Positions 35,916 to 44,230 of a stretch of 64,000 nucleotides of DNA are shown one piece after another (position 1 is the stretch's first letter; each line of letters starts with the position of its first letter). The DNA comes from Clostridium sp. CAG:914. Its GTDB lineage: Bacteria > Bacillota_I > Bacilli_A > RF39 > UBA660. The DNA lies in the NCBI GenBank assembly GCA_000437895.1, contig FR902135.1, forward strand, positions 26,244 to 90,243. The letters are read 5' to 3'. Position numbers and translations under genes: made by a program. A model generated the notes under the pieces. That model made no database searches. It had not been told where the DNA came from and worked only from the letters and a program-made list of their open reading frames with translations.

Positions 35916-36107
35916 TATATCTTCCTTTCTAAAAATTACATTAATATTCTAGCAAAAAATAGACTAAAAAACAATACATTATACAAAAAATAGACAATAA
36001 TCATAACTCTATAAATTAAATTAAATTAATTATTTATAAAGAAGAACCTTTTAAATAATATTGCCATACAATAATTTAGAAAAGAATAAAAAGGAGGAGT
36101 GTTTAAT
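35916..36107. other. Intergenic region between the foldase and the YjcZ-like genes
   Basis: About 190 bp, nearly all A/T. It must hold the divergent promoters. I see no convincing -35/-10 pair for either side and no stable hairpin. AAAGGAGGAG before 36108 is a strong ribosome binding site. Confidence 0.5.
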
Positions 36108-36188
36108 ATGGGAAATTGTGGTTCTTCTGCTGCTATTGTTTTAGTGCTATTTATCTTATTAATAATCATACTTGGTGCTTGGATATAG
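36108..36188 (+). CDS. YjcZ-like hydrophobic microprotein 1
   Basis: 26 residues: MGNCGSSAAIVLVLFILLII ending LGAWI. It has the small Gly/Ser/Cys head and single hydrophobic helix of the YjcZ/sporulation-type microproteins. AAGGAGGAG lies 7 nt upstream of the ATG, which argues for real translation. It is the first of two similar genes in tandem. Function in this family is not established. Confidence 0.7.
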   Translation: MGNCGSSAAIVLVLFILLIIILGAWI

Positions 36189-36205
36189 AATAGGAGGTTT
36201 TAAAT

Positions 36206-36310
36206 ATGTCATCTTGTAATAATAGATGTAGTAGTGGTAACGGGTTTTTAATTGTAATTGTTCTTTATATATTATTAGCTATTATAATTGGATCTTGTTG
36301 CTTTTTTTAA
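36206..36310 (+). CDS. YjcZ-like hydrophobic microprotein 2
   Basis: 34 residues: a polar head with three Cys (MSSCNNRCSSGNG), a single hydrophobic helix, and a GSCCFF end. AGGAGG stands 8 nt before the ATG. It is 17 nt after microprotein 1 and is followed directly by a terminator hairpin, so the pair forms a two-gene transcript. The resemblance to YjcZ is by general layout and the LIVIVLYILLAII helix; I could not confirm it by alignment. Confidence 0.7.
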   Translation: MSSCNNRCSSGNGFLIVIVLYILLAIIIGSCCFF

Positions 36311-36341
36311 AAAGAGGTTTCACCGTTGGTGAACTCTTTTT
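36309..36341 (+). terminator. Terminator after the microprotein pair
   Basis: AAAAAGAG(GT)TTCACC pairs with GGTGAACTCTTTTTT around a GTT loop, with a 2-nt bulge; T-run on the 3' side. Confidence 0.8.
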
Positions 36342-36344
36342 TCT

Positions 36345-36372
36345 TTACTTTTTGTTTGTTGTATGTTATTAT
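36345..36372 (+). promoter_or_regulatory. Promoter of the 36.4-kb gene
   Basis: TTTACT (36345-36350), 16-nt spacer, TGT-TATTAT extended -10 (hexamer 36367-36372). Confidence 0.5.
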
Positions 36373-36429
36373 ATTTCATCGATTAGTGAGACATTATATT
36401 TTGTCTTAATTTTGAGAGGAATTATAATT

Positions 36430-37038
36430 ATGAAAGATATCTTTGACTTTATTAATGATGAAGATGTAGAAAAGAAATTAAAAGAATTAATGTATCGTGA
36501 AATACCTATAGAAGTTATTATAGAAGAAAATTTTATAAATGGAAGACGTTTGCCTGGATATGGTATATATTATAGTTTTTTTGATTATATGATAAATAAG
36601 GGATTTTCTTTTGATGGTAATGTTATAGAAGTTGGGACTGGGTATTTTCCTATATTTTCTAGATATATTGAGCAATATCAAAATGAAAGGGGTTTAAGTG
36701 GTGCTATTTCTGTATATGATCCTAAGTTAATAGAAACTCTACCTTCTAGGATAGAATATCATAAAGAACAATTTACAGAAGAAACTGATGTTTCTAGATG
36801 TAGTCTTCTTGTTGGAGTTTATCCTTGTAGTTGTACTATGACTGTTGTTAAGAGTGCTTTAAAAAATGATATACCATTTGGGATTATTATATGTAGATGT
36901 AATAATTATAAAGAAATAGATGAAATAAAGAAATTAACAGAATCTATGTCTGGAACGTGTGATGTTTTTGGATTGGGAAGTGATTATGTTCCTGTAGTTA
37001 CGTATAATCCATATGTTAAAAAAAGAGTAAGAATATAA
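36430..37038 (+). CDS. Putative Rossmann-fold protein, methyltransferase-like, function unknown
   Basis: 202 residues from ATG 36430 with GAGAGGA upstream. The only recognisable element is 'GNVIEVGTGYFPIFSRYIE' (near residue 61), which resembles SAM-binding motif I. The middle part 'SLLVGVYPCSCTMTVVKSAL' and 'IIICRCNNYKEIDEI' give several clustered cysteines. No catalytic motif is clear. It could be a class I methyltransferase relative or an unrelated Rossmann protein. A NodB deacetylase gene follows 37 nt downstream. Confidence 0.75.
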   Translation: MKDIFDFINDEDVEKKLKELMYREIPIEVIIEENFINGRRLPGYGIYYSFFDYMINKGFSFDGNVIEVGTGYFPIFSRYIEQYQNERGLSGAISVYDPKLIETLPSRIEYHKEQFTEETDVSRCSLLVGVYPCSCTMTVVKSALKNDIPFGIIICRCNNYKEIDEIKKLTESMSGTCDVFGLGSDYVPVVTYNPYVKKRVRI

Positions 37039-37075
37039 CAATTATTTAGAAATATATTTATAGTAGGGTGATACT

Positions 37076-37825
37076 ATGAAATGGAAAAAAGAGAATAAAA
37101 TATTAAGTTTATTTATTATTCTCTTTTTATTTTGTCAAGTATTTTTTGGGATAAAAAATGGTAATGTTGATGATGTTATATTATATGATGAGGTATTTCC
37201 TTTGGATAGTAAAATTATATATTTGACTTTTGATGATGGACCTGGAATGTATACAAAGAGGATATTGGATGTTTTAGAAGAATATAATGTAAAGGCAACA
37301 TTTTTTGTGACTAATCAATTTCCTAAATATGAATATCTAATAAAAAATGAATATGAGATGGGGCATGTTATAGGAGTACATACATATAGTCATAATTATA
37401 AAAAAATATATTCTTCTTTTGAAAATTATATTGATGATGTTAATAAAATGAATGAAATTATTAAAAAATATACGGGTAATTTTTCTAATATACTTAGATT
37501 TCCTGGTGGTAGTTCAAATACGATAAGTAGAAAGTATAAAAGGGGAATTATGACGGAGTTAACTCGTGAAGTGTCTAATTTGGGTTATACATATTTTGAT
37601 TGGAATGTGGCTTCAGGAGATGTTAATGGTTATGGTAAAAATAGGATATATAAAAGAATAATTAAATCTTTAAATGATAAACCTACAATTATTCTTATGC
37701 ATGATACTAAATATAATACTTTGAAGGTTTTACCTGAAATAATTACATATGCTAAACAAAATGGTTATAGATTTGAAGTGCTTAGTGAGAATAGTTATAA
37801 TATTCATTTTAAGCTAAGAAATTAA
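37076..37825 (+). CDS. NodB-type polysaccharide deacetylase
   Basis: 249 residues: a signal-anchor helix (about 10-28) then a carbohydrate esterase 4 domain. Motif 1 is 'LTFDDGPGMYT' (catalytic base and metal Asp), motif 2 'GVHTYSHNY' (the two metal His), motif 3 'LRFPGGSSN'. It probably deacetylates peptidoglycan or another wall glycan at the outer face, as PdaA/PgdA do. Its stop overlaps the 3' end of the convergent clpP gene by 4 nt. Confidence 0.92.
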   Translation: MKWKKENKILSLFIILFLFCQVFFGIKNGNVDDVILYDEVFPLDSKIIYLTFDDGPGMYTKRILDVLEEYNVKATFFVTNQFPKYEYLIKNEYEMGHVIGVHTYSHNYKKIYSSFENYIDDVNKMNEIIKKYTGNFSNILRFPGGSSNTISRKYKRGIMTELTREVSNLGYTYFDWNVASGDVNGYGKNRIYKRIIKSLNDKPTIILMHDTKYNTLKVLPEIITYAKQNGYRFEVLSENSYNIHFKLRN

Positions 37826-38400
37826 TTATTTGTAGTTATAATTTTATCAATGATACCATATTCTAAGGCTTCTTGACTATTCATATAATAATCCCTATCT
37901 GTATCTTTTTCTATTTCAGATAGTTTTTTATTAGTTTTTTCTGATAGTATTTGATTTAATTTGTTTTTTAATTTTATAATTCTTTCAGCTACTATTTTTA
38001 TTTCTGTTGCTTGTCCTTGTACTCCTCCTAGAGGTTGATGAATCATTACTTCACTATTTGGTAGGCAATATCTTTTTCCACTTTTTCCACACGCAAGTAA
38101 AAATGCAGCCATAGATGCAGCCATTCCTATACATATGGTAGAAACATCACTTTTAATATAGTTCATAGTGTCAAATATTGCCATTCCTGCAGAAACACTA
38201 CCACCAGGAGAGTTGATATATAGACTAATATCATCATTGTTAATGCTATCTAGATAGAGAAGTTCTGCTATAACAATATTGGCTGTATTATCATCAATTT
38301 CTCCACTTAATAAAATAATTCTATTTTTTAAAATTCTAGAGAATATATCATAGGCTCTTTCTCCTTGATTACTTTTTTCAATTACTGTTGGAATTAACAT
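37822..38400 (-). CDS. clpP: ATP-dependent Clp protease proteolytic subunit
   Basis: 192 residues. Catalytic triad visible: Ser in 'GMAASMAAFLLACG', His in 'MIHQPLGGVQGQA', Asp in 'KDTDRDYYM'. 'LYINSPGGSVSAGMAIFD' is the handle region. Standard length. It forms the two-ring tetradecamer fed by ClpX or ClpC. Single gene on the minus strand. Upstream I see one CtsR-like half-site only (GGTCAA), not a full tandem operator. Confidence 0.97.
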   Translation of the reverse strand: MLIPTVIEKSNQGERAYDIFSRILKNRIILLSGEIDDNTANIVIAELLYLDSINNDDISLYINSPGGSVSAGMAIFDTMNYIKSDVSTICIGMAASMAAFLLACGKSGKRYCLPNSEVMIHQPLGGVQGQATEIKIVAERIIKLKNKLNQILSEKTNKKLSEIEKDTDRDYYMNSQEALEYGIIDKIITTNN

Positions 38401-38521
38401 TATATCACCTATAAATATTATATATTGTTTTTTTAATATGATATTATTTATTGACCGACAAAAAATTTAATATGGTGTAGATTAATAATATTATTTTTGA
38501 TATAATTATAAAGAGGTAAAT

Positions 38522-39046
38522 ATGAAAATAGATGTTATTAATGTTGGTTTTTTGAATGAGAATTGTTATGTTTTAACAATTAATGATAAAGTTCTTGTTA
38601 TTGATCCAGGTGATGATTTTGATAATATTGATAAGTTTTTAATTGGTAAGAAAGTGTGTGGAGTATTAATTACACATAGACATTTTGATCATATTGGGGT
38701 TTTAGATATGATAATTGATAAATATAATACAAAATATTATGATAAATCTAATTTAGAGGAAAGTGAATATAATATAGATGGATTTTGTTTTGAAGTTATA
38801 TATACTCCTGGACATAAAGAAGATTCTTTAACTTTTTATTTTCCTTTATATAATGTTATGTTTACTGGGGATTTTATATTTAAAAATGCCATAGGTAGAT
38901 GTGACTTAAAGGGTGGAAATATAACTGATATGAGAAATTCTTTAATTAAAATGAAAAAATATGATAGAGATATTTTAGTGTATCCTGGTCATGGAGATAA
39001 AACTTTTTTAGGAGTGGAATTAGATAATAATATAGATTATATTTAA
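38522..39046 (+). CDS. Metallo-beta-lactamase fold hydrolase (YqgX-like)
   Basis: 174 residues. Metal ligands are complete: 'THRHFDHIG' (HxHxDH), 'TPGHKEDS', 'FTGDFIF' and 'YPGHGD'. Small size and motif spacing match the YqgX/glyoxalase II-like subfamily rather than RNase J or beta-lactamases. Substrate unknown; a thioester hydrolase role is typical. Followed 10 nt later by a small NlpC-like gene. Confidence 0.88.
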   Translation: MKIDVINVGFLNENCYVLTINDKVLVIDPGDDFDNIDKFLIGKKVCGVLITHRHFDHIGVLDMIIDKYNTKYYDKSNLEESEYNIDGFCFEVIYTPGHKEDSLTFYFPLYNVMFTGDFIFKNAIGRCDLKGGNITDMRNSLIKMKKYDRDILVYPGHGDKTFLGVELDNNIDYI

Positions 39047-39064
39047 TTTTGGGAGTTGTTTTAT

Positions 39065-39601
39065 ATGAAAAAAGATAATTGTAAAATATATATAATTCAG
39101 ATGCATACTTATACGATACCTAGTAGATTAATAAAAAGAATAACTAATTATGAATATAGTCATATTGCTATATCTTTAGATAGAAATTGTAATACTATTT
39201 ATAGTTTTGGAAGAAAAAAATATACTTCTTTTATTAATGGGGGATTTTCTGTGGAACATAAGAGAGGAGAATTTTTTTCTAAGTTTAAGGATACGATATG
39301 TAGAATATATGAATTAGATGTTACTATAGAGCAGTATAATGCTTTAAAAAAGATAATTAATTATATGAAGAAGAATAGAGAAATTTATAAGTATGATTAT
39401 ATTGGTGTTTTTTTAAGATATATAAAAGTACCTGTTAGGTTTAAAGATAAGTATGTATGTAGTTTTTTTGTAGCTGATATTTTAGAAAAAGCAAATATAT
39501 ATAAATTTGATAAGAAAACTTGTTTTATTAAGCCTAAAGATTTTGAAAATATACCTAATTTAAATTTAATATATGTTGGAAATTATTTGAAGTGTGTATG
39601 A
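39065..39601 (+). CDS. Putative permuted papain-like (NlpC/P60, YiiX-type) protein
   Basis: 178 residues. 'YEYSHIAISLD' followed by 'YSFGRKK' resembles the His-containing strand of permuted NlpC/P60 enzymes, and 'YVCSFFVADILEKA' resembles the Cys-containing helix. The order (His strand first, Cys helix last) is that of the circularly permuted YiiX/YaeF-type group. There is no signal peptide, so it appears cytoplasmic. ATG 39065 follows GGGAGTTG. Substrate unknown. Confidence 0.65.
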   Translation: MKKDNCKIYIIQMHTYTIPSRLIKRITNYEYSHIAISLDRNCNTIYSFGRKKYTSFINGGFSVEHKRGEFFSKFKDTICRIYELDVTIEQYNALKKIINYMKKNREIYKYDYIGVFLRYIKVPVRFKDKYVCSFFVADILEKANIYKFDKKTCFIKPKDFENIPNLNLIYVGNYLKCV

Positions 39602-39658
39602 TATTAAATAATAGTTAATTTATTTAAATATTTGACATATAATTTATTGGGTGAAAAA

Positions 39659-40294
<636 letters not shown>

Positions 40295-40332
40295 AAAAAT
40301 TACTATAGTGAAAAATTGCTATAGTAATTTTT
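40295..40332. repeat. Perfect inverted repeat at the left end of the element
   Basis: AAAAATTACTATAG (40295-40308) and CTATAGTAATTTTT (40319-40332), 10-nt loop. It can form a terminator-like hairpin and also contains the end motif shared with the right end. The truncated dacF frame stops inside it. Confidence 0.8.
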
Positions 40333-40475
40333 CTTTATATTTAGATTGTTTTTTGAAATGTTAATATACCAATAAAAAATAATTGTGTGTGAATAATACT
40401 ATAGTATTTTGGAATAATTTGGAAGTTTATTCGTATAATTAGATGAATCAAAGTAGAGAAAAAGGAGGTAGATAT

Positions 40476-40580
40476 ATGATTCAGTTATGCGAAGAGTTGG
40501 AATTAGAAATAATGAAGTTTTTCTTGAAAACTAGTATTCCAAAAATTATTAATGAAAGGAAAGGTATTACTTCTAAATAG
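40476..40580 (+). CDS. 34-aa accessory peptide preceding the recombinase
   Basis: 34 residues (MIQLCEELELEIMKFFLKTS then a basic end). AAAGGAGG stands 7 nt upstream of the ATG and the gene is 20 nt before the recombinase, so it is probably translated. Short Glu/Leu-rich peptides of this kind often precede large serine recombinases in clostridial elements. Function unknown; a directionality or regulatory factor is one possibility (inference). Confidence 0.6.
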   Translation: MIQLCEELELEIMKFFLKTSIPKIINERKGITSK

Positions 40581-40600
40581 AAAAAGGAGTGATATTAACT

Positions 40601-42034
40601 ATGCTTATAAATACAGCGATCTATGTTAGAGTGTCTACGGAAGAGCAAGCTACGGAAGGGTTTAGTATTCATGCGCAAAAAGATAAGCTTACTAAATATG
40701 CAGAAGTAAGTGATTATAACATCGTAGACTATTATATTGATGATGGTATAAGTGGTAAGAATTTAAATGAAAGGCCTGAAGTTACAAGATTAATTAACGA
40801 TGTAAAATCAGGTAAAATTAATAATGTTTTAGTATATAAGTTAGATAGATTAACTAGAAGTGTTAAAGATCTAATTTATTTAATAGAACTATTTGATAAA
40901 TATAATTGTACTTTCAATTCTCAAACAGAGAAAATTGATACTTCAAATGCAGTAGGTAGAATGTTTGTTAAAATTATAGGGATATTTGCTGAATTTGAAA
41001 GAGAGAATTTAGCTGAGAGAGTAACTTTTGGATATGAACAAAAAACTAAAGAAGGTAATTATACAAATTGTAATGGGGTATTTGGTTATGATTATTTAGT
41101 TGGTAAAGGTAAATTAATTGTTAATAAAGAAGAATCTTACTATGTAAAAAAAATATATGAGTGGTATTTAGAAGGGGATTCAATGTTAAAAATTGCTAAG
41201 AAATTAAAAGATTTAAATGTTCCTACTAAAAGAGGGGGACATTGGAATCAATCTACAATCAATTCAATTTTAAATAATCCTCTTTATATTGGAAATATTA
41301 GATATGGTGTTAATAAGAAAAATAACTTTGAAGTAGTTGGTAAAGACATAACAGGAATTATTGATAAGGATATGTTTTATGGTGTTCAAGAATTAATGAA
41401 GAGGCGAAAGAAATTTCATAATAAGAAATATTCTTCAGACGATACCTATTATTTTAGGGTACTTAGATGTAGTTATTGTAATGGAAAATATCATGTTAGA
41501 CAACAAGTTCAAAGTGGTAAGAAATATATTACTTATAGATGTAATGGACATCATAATAATAGCTGTAATGCTCCAGGATTTTCCCATTATAAATTAGAGG
41601 ATTCTTTCTTAAAATACTTAGATAATATTAAAGACTTCAAATTTAATAGGAAAATATTAAAGAAAGAAGATAAATTAAACGAAGAAGAAGTTAATAAGAT
41701 AAAACAAGAAATAGATAAATTGAATAGAAAAAAGATAGATGCAACAGAATTATTTTCTATAGACGAAATAGATTATGAAACATTAAAAAATATTAAAGAG
41801 GTAGTTGATTCAAAAATAAGTGTATTAAGTAAAGAGTTAGAGTTAATAGATACTAAGGAAGAAGATATAATAGAAACAAATGAAGAGTTAATAAAAGAAA
41901 TAATTGTTAATTTAAAGAGTAATTTTATTAAGTTAAATAATCATGAGAAAAAGATGTTTTTAGAAAGATTTGTTAAAGAGATAAGAGTTAAAAAGGAAGG
42001 AGATGAAGTTATGATAGAAAGTGTTGTATTTTGA
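40601..42034 (+). CDS. Large serine recombinase (site-specific integrase)
   Basis: 477 residues from ATG 40601 (an upstream GTG 40589 overlaps the AAGGAG site). The catalytic resolvase domain starts 'AIYVRVSTEEQA' with the nucleophile Ser, followed by 'YKLDRLTRSVKDL' and 'GIFAEFERENLAER'. Next is the recombinase DNA-binding domain ('GVFGYDY', 'LNNPLYIGNIRYG'), a zinc ribbon with 'RCSYCNGKYHV' and a later Cys pair (YRCNGHHNNSC), and a coiled coil near the C-terminus. All parts look intact, so integration/excision activity is plausible. Confidence 0.96.
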   Translation: MLINTAIYVRVSTEEQATEGFSIHAQKDKLTKYAEVSDYNIVDYYIDDGISGKNLNERPEVTRLINDVKSGKINNVLVYKLDRLTRSVKDLIYLIELFDKYNCTFNSQTEKIDTSNAVGRMFVKIIGIFAEFERENLAERVTFGYEQKTKEGNYTNCNGVFGYDYLVGKGKLIVNKEESYYVKKIYEWYLEGDSMLKIAKKLKDLNVPTKRGGHWNQSTINSILNNPLYIGNIRYGVNKKNNFEVVGKDITGIIDKDMFYGVQELMKRRKKFHNKKYSSDDTYYFRVLRCSYCNGKYHVRQQVQSGKKYITYRCNGHHNNSCNAPGFSHYKLEDSFLKYLDNIKDFKFNRKILKKEDKLNEEEVNKIKQEIDKLNRKKIDATELFSIDEIDYETLKNIKEVVDSKISVLSKELELIDTKEEDIIETNEELIKEIIVNLKSNFIKLNNHEKKMFLERFVKEIRVKKEGDEVMIESVVF

Positions 42035-42063
42035 TTGATTTAAGAACAAATGTTTGATATAAT
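42035..42063 (+). promoter_or_regulatory. Strong promoter for the C4-like RNA and antirepressor
   Basis: TTGATT (42035-42040), 17-nt spacer, TATAAT (42058-42063), directly after the recombinase stop. Transcription would begin near 42070. Confidence 0.75.
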
Positions 42064-42069
42064 TAAATT

Positions 42070-42214
42070 GATATTAGAGCCTAACCTCACTTAGTACGGG
42101 GAATATTAGTTTTTGATTTTAATTTAAGTGTCGGGCAAAATAAATTCGAAAGGAGAAGACTTGTAGTAATACGAGTAAGCTAGGGTAACAACACATAACG
42201 CCTTAGTATAAAAA
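42070..42214 (+). ncRNA. Structured leader RNA resembling C4 antisense RNA
   Basis: A G/C-richer island (about 145 nt) between a strong promoter and the antirepressor gene. Pairings visible: CACTTA (42088-42093) with TAAGTG (42125-42130); GCC (42079-42081) with GGC (42134-42136); an ACTTG...CGAGT hairpin (about 42160-42175); and CTAGGG (42180-42185) with CCTTAG (42201-42206). Single-stranded ACCTC at 42084-42088 could pair with GAGGT of the antirepressor's ribosome binding site (42226-42230). The element order promoter, structured RNA, antirepressor is that of phage C4 RNA systems (known from P1/P7). My identification is by memory of that family's consensus and is unverified. Confidence 0.65.
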
Positions 42215-42236
42215 ACAACAAGAAGGAGGTAAAATT

Positions 42237-43094
42237 TTGAAAGAAAATAAAATAGATACTATTACAAATTTATTTGAGGGTAGCGAAATAAGAAGTATTT
42301 GGGATAGTGAAAAAGAAGATTATTATTTTAGTGTAGTTGATGTTATTAGTGCATTAACTAATGCTAATATTCCAAGAAATTATTGGAGTGATTTAAAAAG
42401 AAAATTAAAAGAGGAAGGAAGTGAGTTGCACGAAAAAATCGTGCAACTGAAATTGTTGTCAAAAAAAGATAATAAAAACTATCTAACTGATGTATTGGAT
42501 ACTGAAGGGATATTTAGACTTATTGAATCAGTTCCTAGTCCTAAAGCAGAACCTTTTAAAATGTGGTTAGCATCTTTAGGAAAAGAAAGAATAGATGAAG
42601 TATTTGATCCTGAAAAAGCAATTGATAGAGCAATTGATTATTATCGTAAGAAAGGTTATTCAGATAGTTGGATTGAAGTAAGATTAAAAGGAATTCTTAA
42701 TCGTAAGAAGTTAACAGATGTGTGGAAAGAAAATGGCATTACTGAAAATTATGAATATGCAATGTTAACAAATGAGATTTATAAAACTTGGTCTGGTATG
42801 AAGGCTACTGAATATAAAGAATTTAAAGGTATTAGAAAAGAATCCTTAAGAGATAATATGACGGATATAGAAGTAATACTTACTGACTTAGGAGAGGTAA
42901 CAGCAAGAGATATAGCTAAACAAGAAAGACCTCAAGGTTTAAAAGATAATTTAAAAGTTGCTAAAAGAGGTGGAGATGTATCTAAAATAGCAAGAGAATC
43001 TTATGAAATACAAACAGGTAGAAGTGCTATAACTAGTGAAAATGCAATTGGTGGAAGATATGTTGATACTAATAAGCAATTAAAAGAAAAATAA
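42237..43094 (+). CDS. Bro-N/DinD-like phage antirepressor
   Basis: 285 residues, start codon TTG with AAGGAGG 7 nt upstream. The N-terminal Bro-N domain runs from 'IRSIWDSEKEDYYFSVVDVI' through 'WSDLKRKLKEEGSELHEK'. The conserved middle and C-terminal parts include 'SPKAEPFKMWLASLGKERI' and 'YKEFKGIRKESLRDNMTDIE', as in DinD-like antirepressors. Such proteins inactivate phage-type repressors. It sits under the C4-like RNA, so it is probably controlled post-transcriptionally. A palindrome inside the gene (42424-42448) is repeated just downstream. Confidence 0.88.
   Translation: MKENKIDTITNLFEGSEIRSIWDSEKEDYYFSVVDVISALTNANIPRNYWSDLKRKLKEEGSELHEKIVQLKLLSKKDNKNYLTDVLDTEGIFRLIESVPSPKAEPFKMWLASLGKERIDEVFDPEKAIDRAIDYYRKKGYSDSWIEVRLKGILNRKKLTDVWKENGITENYEYAMLTNEIYKTWSGMKATEYKEFKGIRKESLRDNMTDIEVILTDLGEVTARDIAKQERPQGLKDNLKVAKRGGDVSKIARESYEIQTGRSAITSENAIGGRYVDTNKQLKEK
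42424..42448. repeat. Palindrome copy 1, inside the antirepressor gene
   Basis: AGTTGCACGA, 5-nt A loop, TCGTGCAACT: a perfect 10-bp inverted repeat within codons for HEKIVQL. Same design as copy 2 at 43138-43162. Confidence 0.8.
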
Positions 43095-43108
43095 TATTAA
43101 AGATGCAA

Positions 43109-43137
43109 ACAGTGTAGAAAAAACTACATTGTTTTTT
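43109..43137 (+). terminator. Terminator after the antirepressor gene
   Basis: ACAGTGTAG, A6 loop, CTACATTGT (one G-U), then T5. It abuts palindrome copy 2. Confidence 0.8.
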
Positions 43138-43162
43138 AGTTGTACGATTTTTTCGTACAACT
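43138..43162. repeat. Palindrome copy 2, intergenic
   Basis: AGTTGTACGA, TTTTT, TCGTACAACT: a perfect 10-bp inverted repeat (11 bp with the flanking T/A), differing from copy 1 only at the paired C/T position and loop strand. It lies just upstream of the helix-turn-helix gene and could be an operator. Confidence 0.8.
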
Positions 43163-43184
43163 AAATTAGAAAGGAAGATGATAT

Positions 43185-43226
43185 ATGAGAAAAATAAAAT
43201 TAGAAAGAAGTGAATTATATAGATAA
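43185..43226 (+). CDS. 13-codon leader ORF overlapping the helix-turn-helix gene
   Basis: MRKIKLERSELYR, with AAGGAAG 7 nt before its ATG. It overlaps the GTG start of the next gene (43210) in another frame. The strong site here and the weak one at 43210 suggest translational coupling or that one frameshift separates a former longer start. Function inferred only. Confidence 0.45.
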   Translation: MRKIKLERSELYR

Positions 43227-43737
43227 ATATGTTATGGTATACGCATATGTACCAGAACATTTTTTATCTTGTAAGGAGTTATCTTATTTAGATAAATTAG
43301 TTTACATTAGAATAGTTGGTTTCTGTAGAAATGAAGAATACAATTATAGTTGTTTTGCAAGTAATAAATATTTTGCTAAATTATTTGGAGTATCTCCAAA
43401 ATCTATATCAGTAACAATTGGTAAATTAAAAAGATTAGGTTATATAAATGTTACATATTTAAGAAACGATACTTTAATTAGGGAAAGAAGTATTACTTTA
43501 ACAAGTAATGTGTGGTGTAATTTAAGTAACAGTGATACTTTAATTGAGGAACCTACTATTCCTCAAAAGATGGAATATAATAATAAGTTTAATAATAATA
43601 AAATATTAAATAATATTATATCTTACGATACTGATGGAGTTATGTTATGGCACGGAAAAAGATGTGAAGCTACACCAGCAAGTCCAGAAGAACAAAAAGA
43701 AATGGAAGAGTTATTAAGTAGATTTGACATTTTATAA
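43210..43737 (+). CDS. Helix-turn-helix protein of the element (HTH_36-type, possible replication initiator)
   Basis: 175 residues. 'ELSYLDKLVYIRIVGFCRNE' then 'SNKYFAKLFGVSPKSISVTIGKLKRLGYI' is a winged helix-turn-helix like those of replication initiators and DnaD-like proteins in mobile elements. The start is uncertain: GTG 43210 has a poor site, and ATG 43234 is an alternative. The C-terminal end is acidic. A terminator follows at 43770. Role as a repressor or an initiator cannot be decided from sequence. Confidence 0.75.
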   Translation: MNYIDKYVMVYAYVPEHFLSCKELSYLDKLVYIRIVGFCRNEEYNYSCFASNKYFAKLFGVSPKSISVTIGKLKRLGYINVTYLRNDTLIRERSITLTSNVWCNLSNSDTLIEEPTIPQKMEYNNKFNNNKILNNIISYDTDGVMLWHGKRCEATPASPEEQKEMEELLSRFDIL

Positions 43738-43769
43738 AAATTTATTTATTATTTAAGTATAGAGTAGAG

Positions 43770-43808
43770 CGCTAGTACATGCTTAATGGTTTTGTGCTGG
43801 CGTTTTTT
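43770..43808 (+). terminator. Terminator after the helix-turn-helix gene
   Basis: CGCTAGTACA (43770-43779) pairs with TGTGCTGGCG (43793-43802) using two G-U pairs; six T follow. Confidence 0.75.
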
Positions 43809-44230
43809 CTTTAGAATGTGAGGTGATTAATAAAAAAATAAAACATCCATAAATCATCCATAATTTATTTTTAAAATATAAGTTTATGGAAAAAACAATG
43901 GTTTATAAAAGTACTTATAAAATAAGGACTTGTTATATACTGGCTCTATAAAGTTACCATAATTTAGTAATTTTTATGGAGGATTTTGCAAGTGCAAAAT
44001 AAGATTTGATATCATTATAAATACATATAGAATAAGGATTTAATATATTAAATGATATCAATTCCCTTATCCTACTTTTATAAACTAATTGAAAAATACA
44101 AAAAAATATGAAAGAGAGGTAGATGTGTATCGGGTTATTCCCTATAAAAGAAAGGAAAGTTTTTATTGTTTAGAATTAGATTAAATTTATTATGTAAGGA
44201 GTTATTTGTTATTTAAGATAGAGGATTATT
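43809..44230. other. Repeat-rich noncoding region of the element (possible origin or control region)
   Basis: About 420 bp without a gene. It holds a perfect inverted repeat ATTTTGCA-AG-TGCAAAAT (43983-44000); two copies of TGATATCA in inverted arrangement (TTGATATCATT 44006-44016 and AATGATATCAA 44051-44061); two direct copies of ATAAGGAyTT followed by TATAT-like runs (near 43922 and 44032); and paired CCATAA/TTATGG motifs (43848-43892). Such clustering fits an origin, operator or recombination control region, but I cannot assign one. Confidence 0.55.

Noticed and set aside
38401..38521. CtsR operator upstream of clpP
   Set aside because: Only one GGTCAA half-site is seen, without the tandem heptamer needed; a second GGTCAAA-like half occurs upstream of rnjA, which shows that single halves arise by chance.
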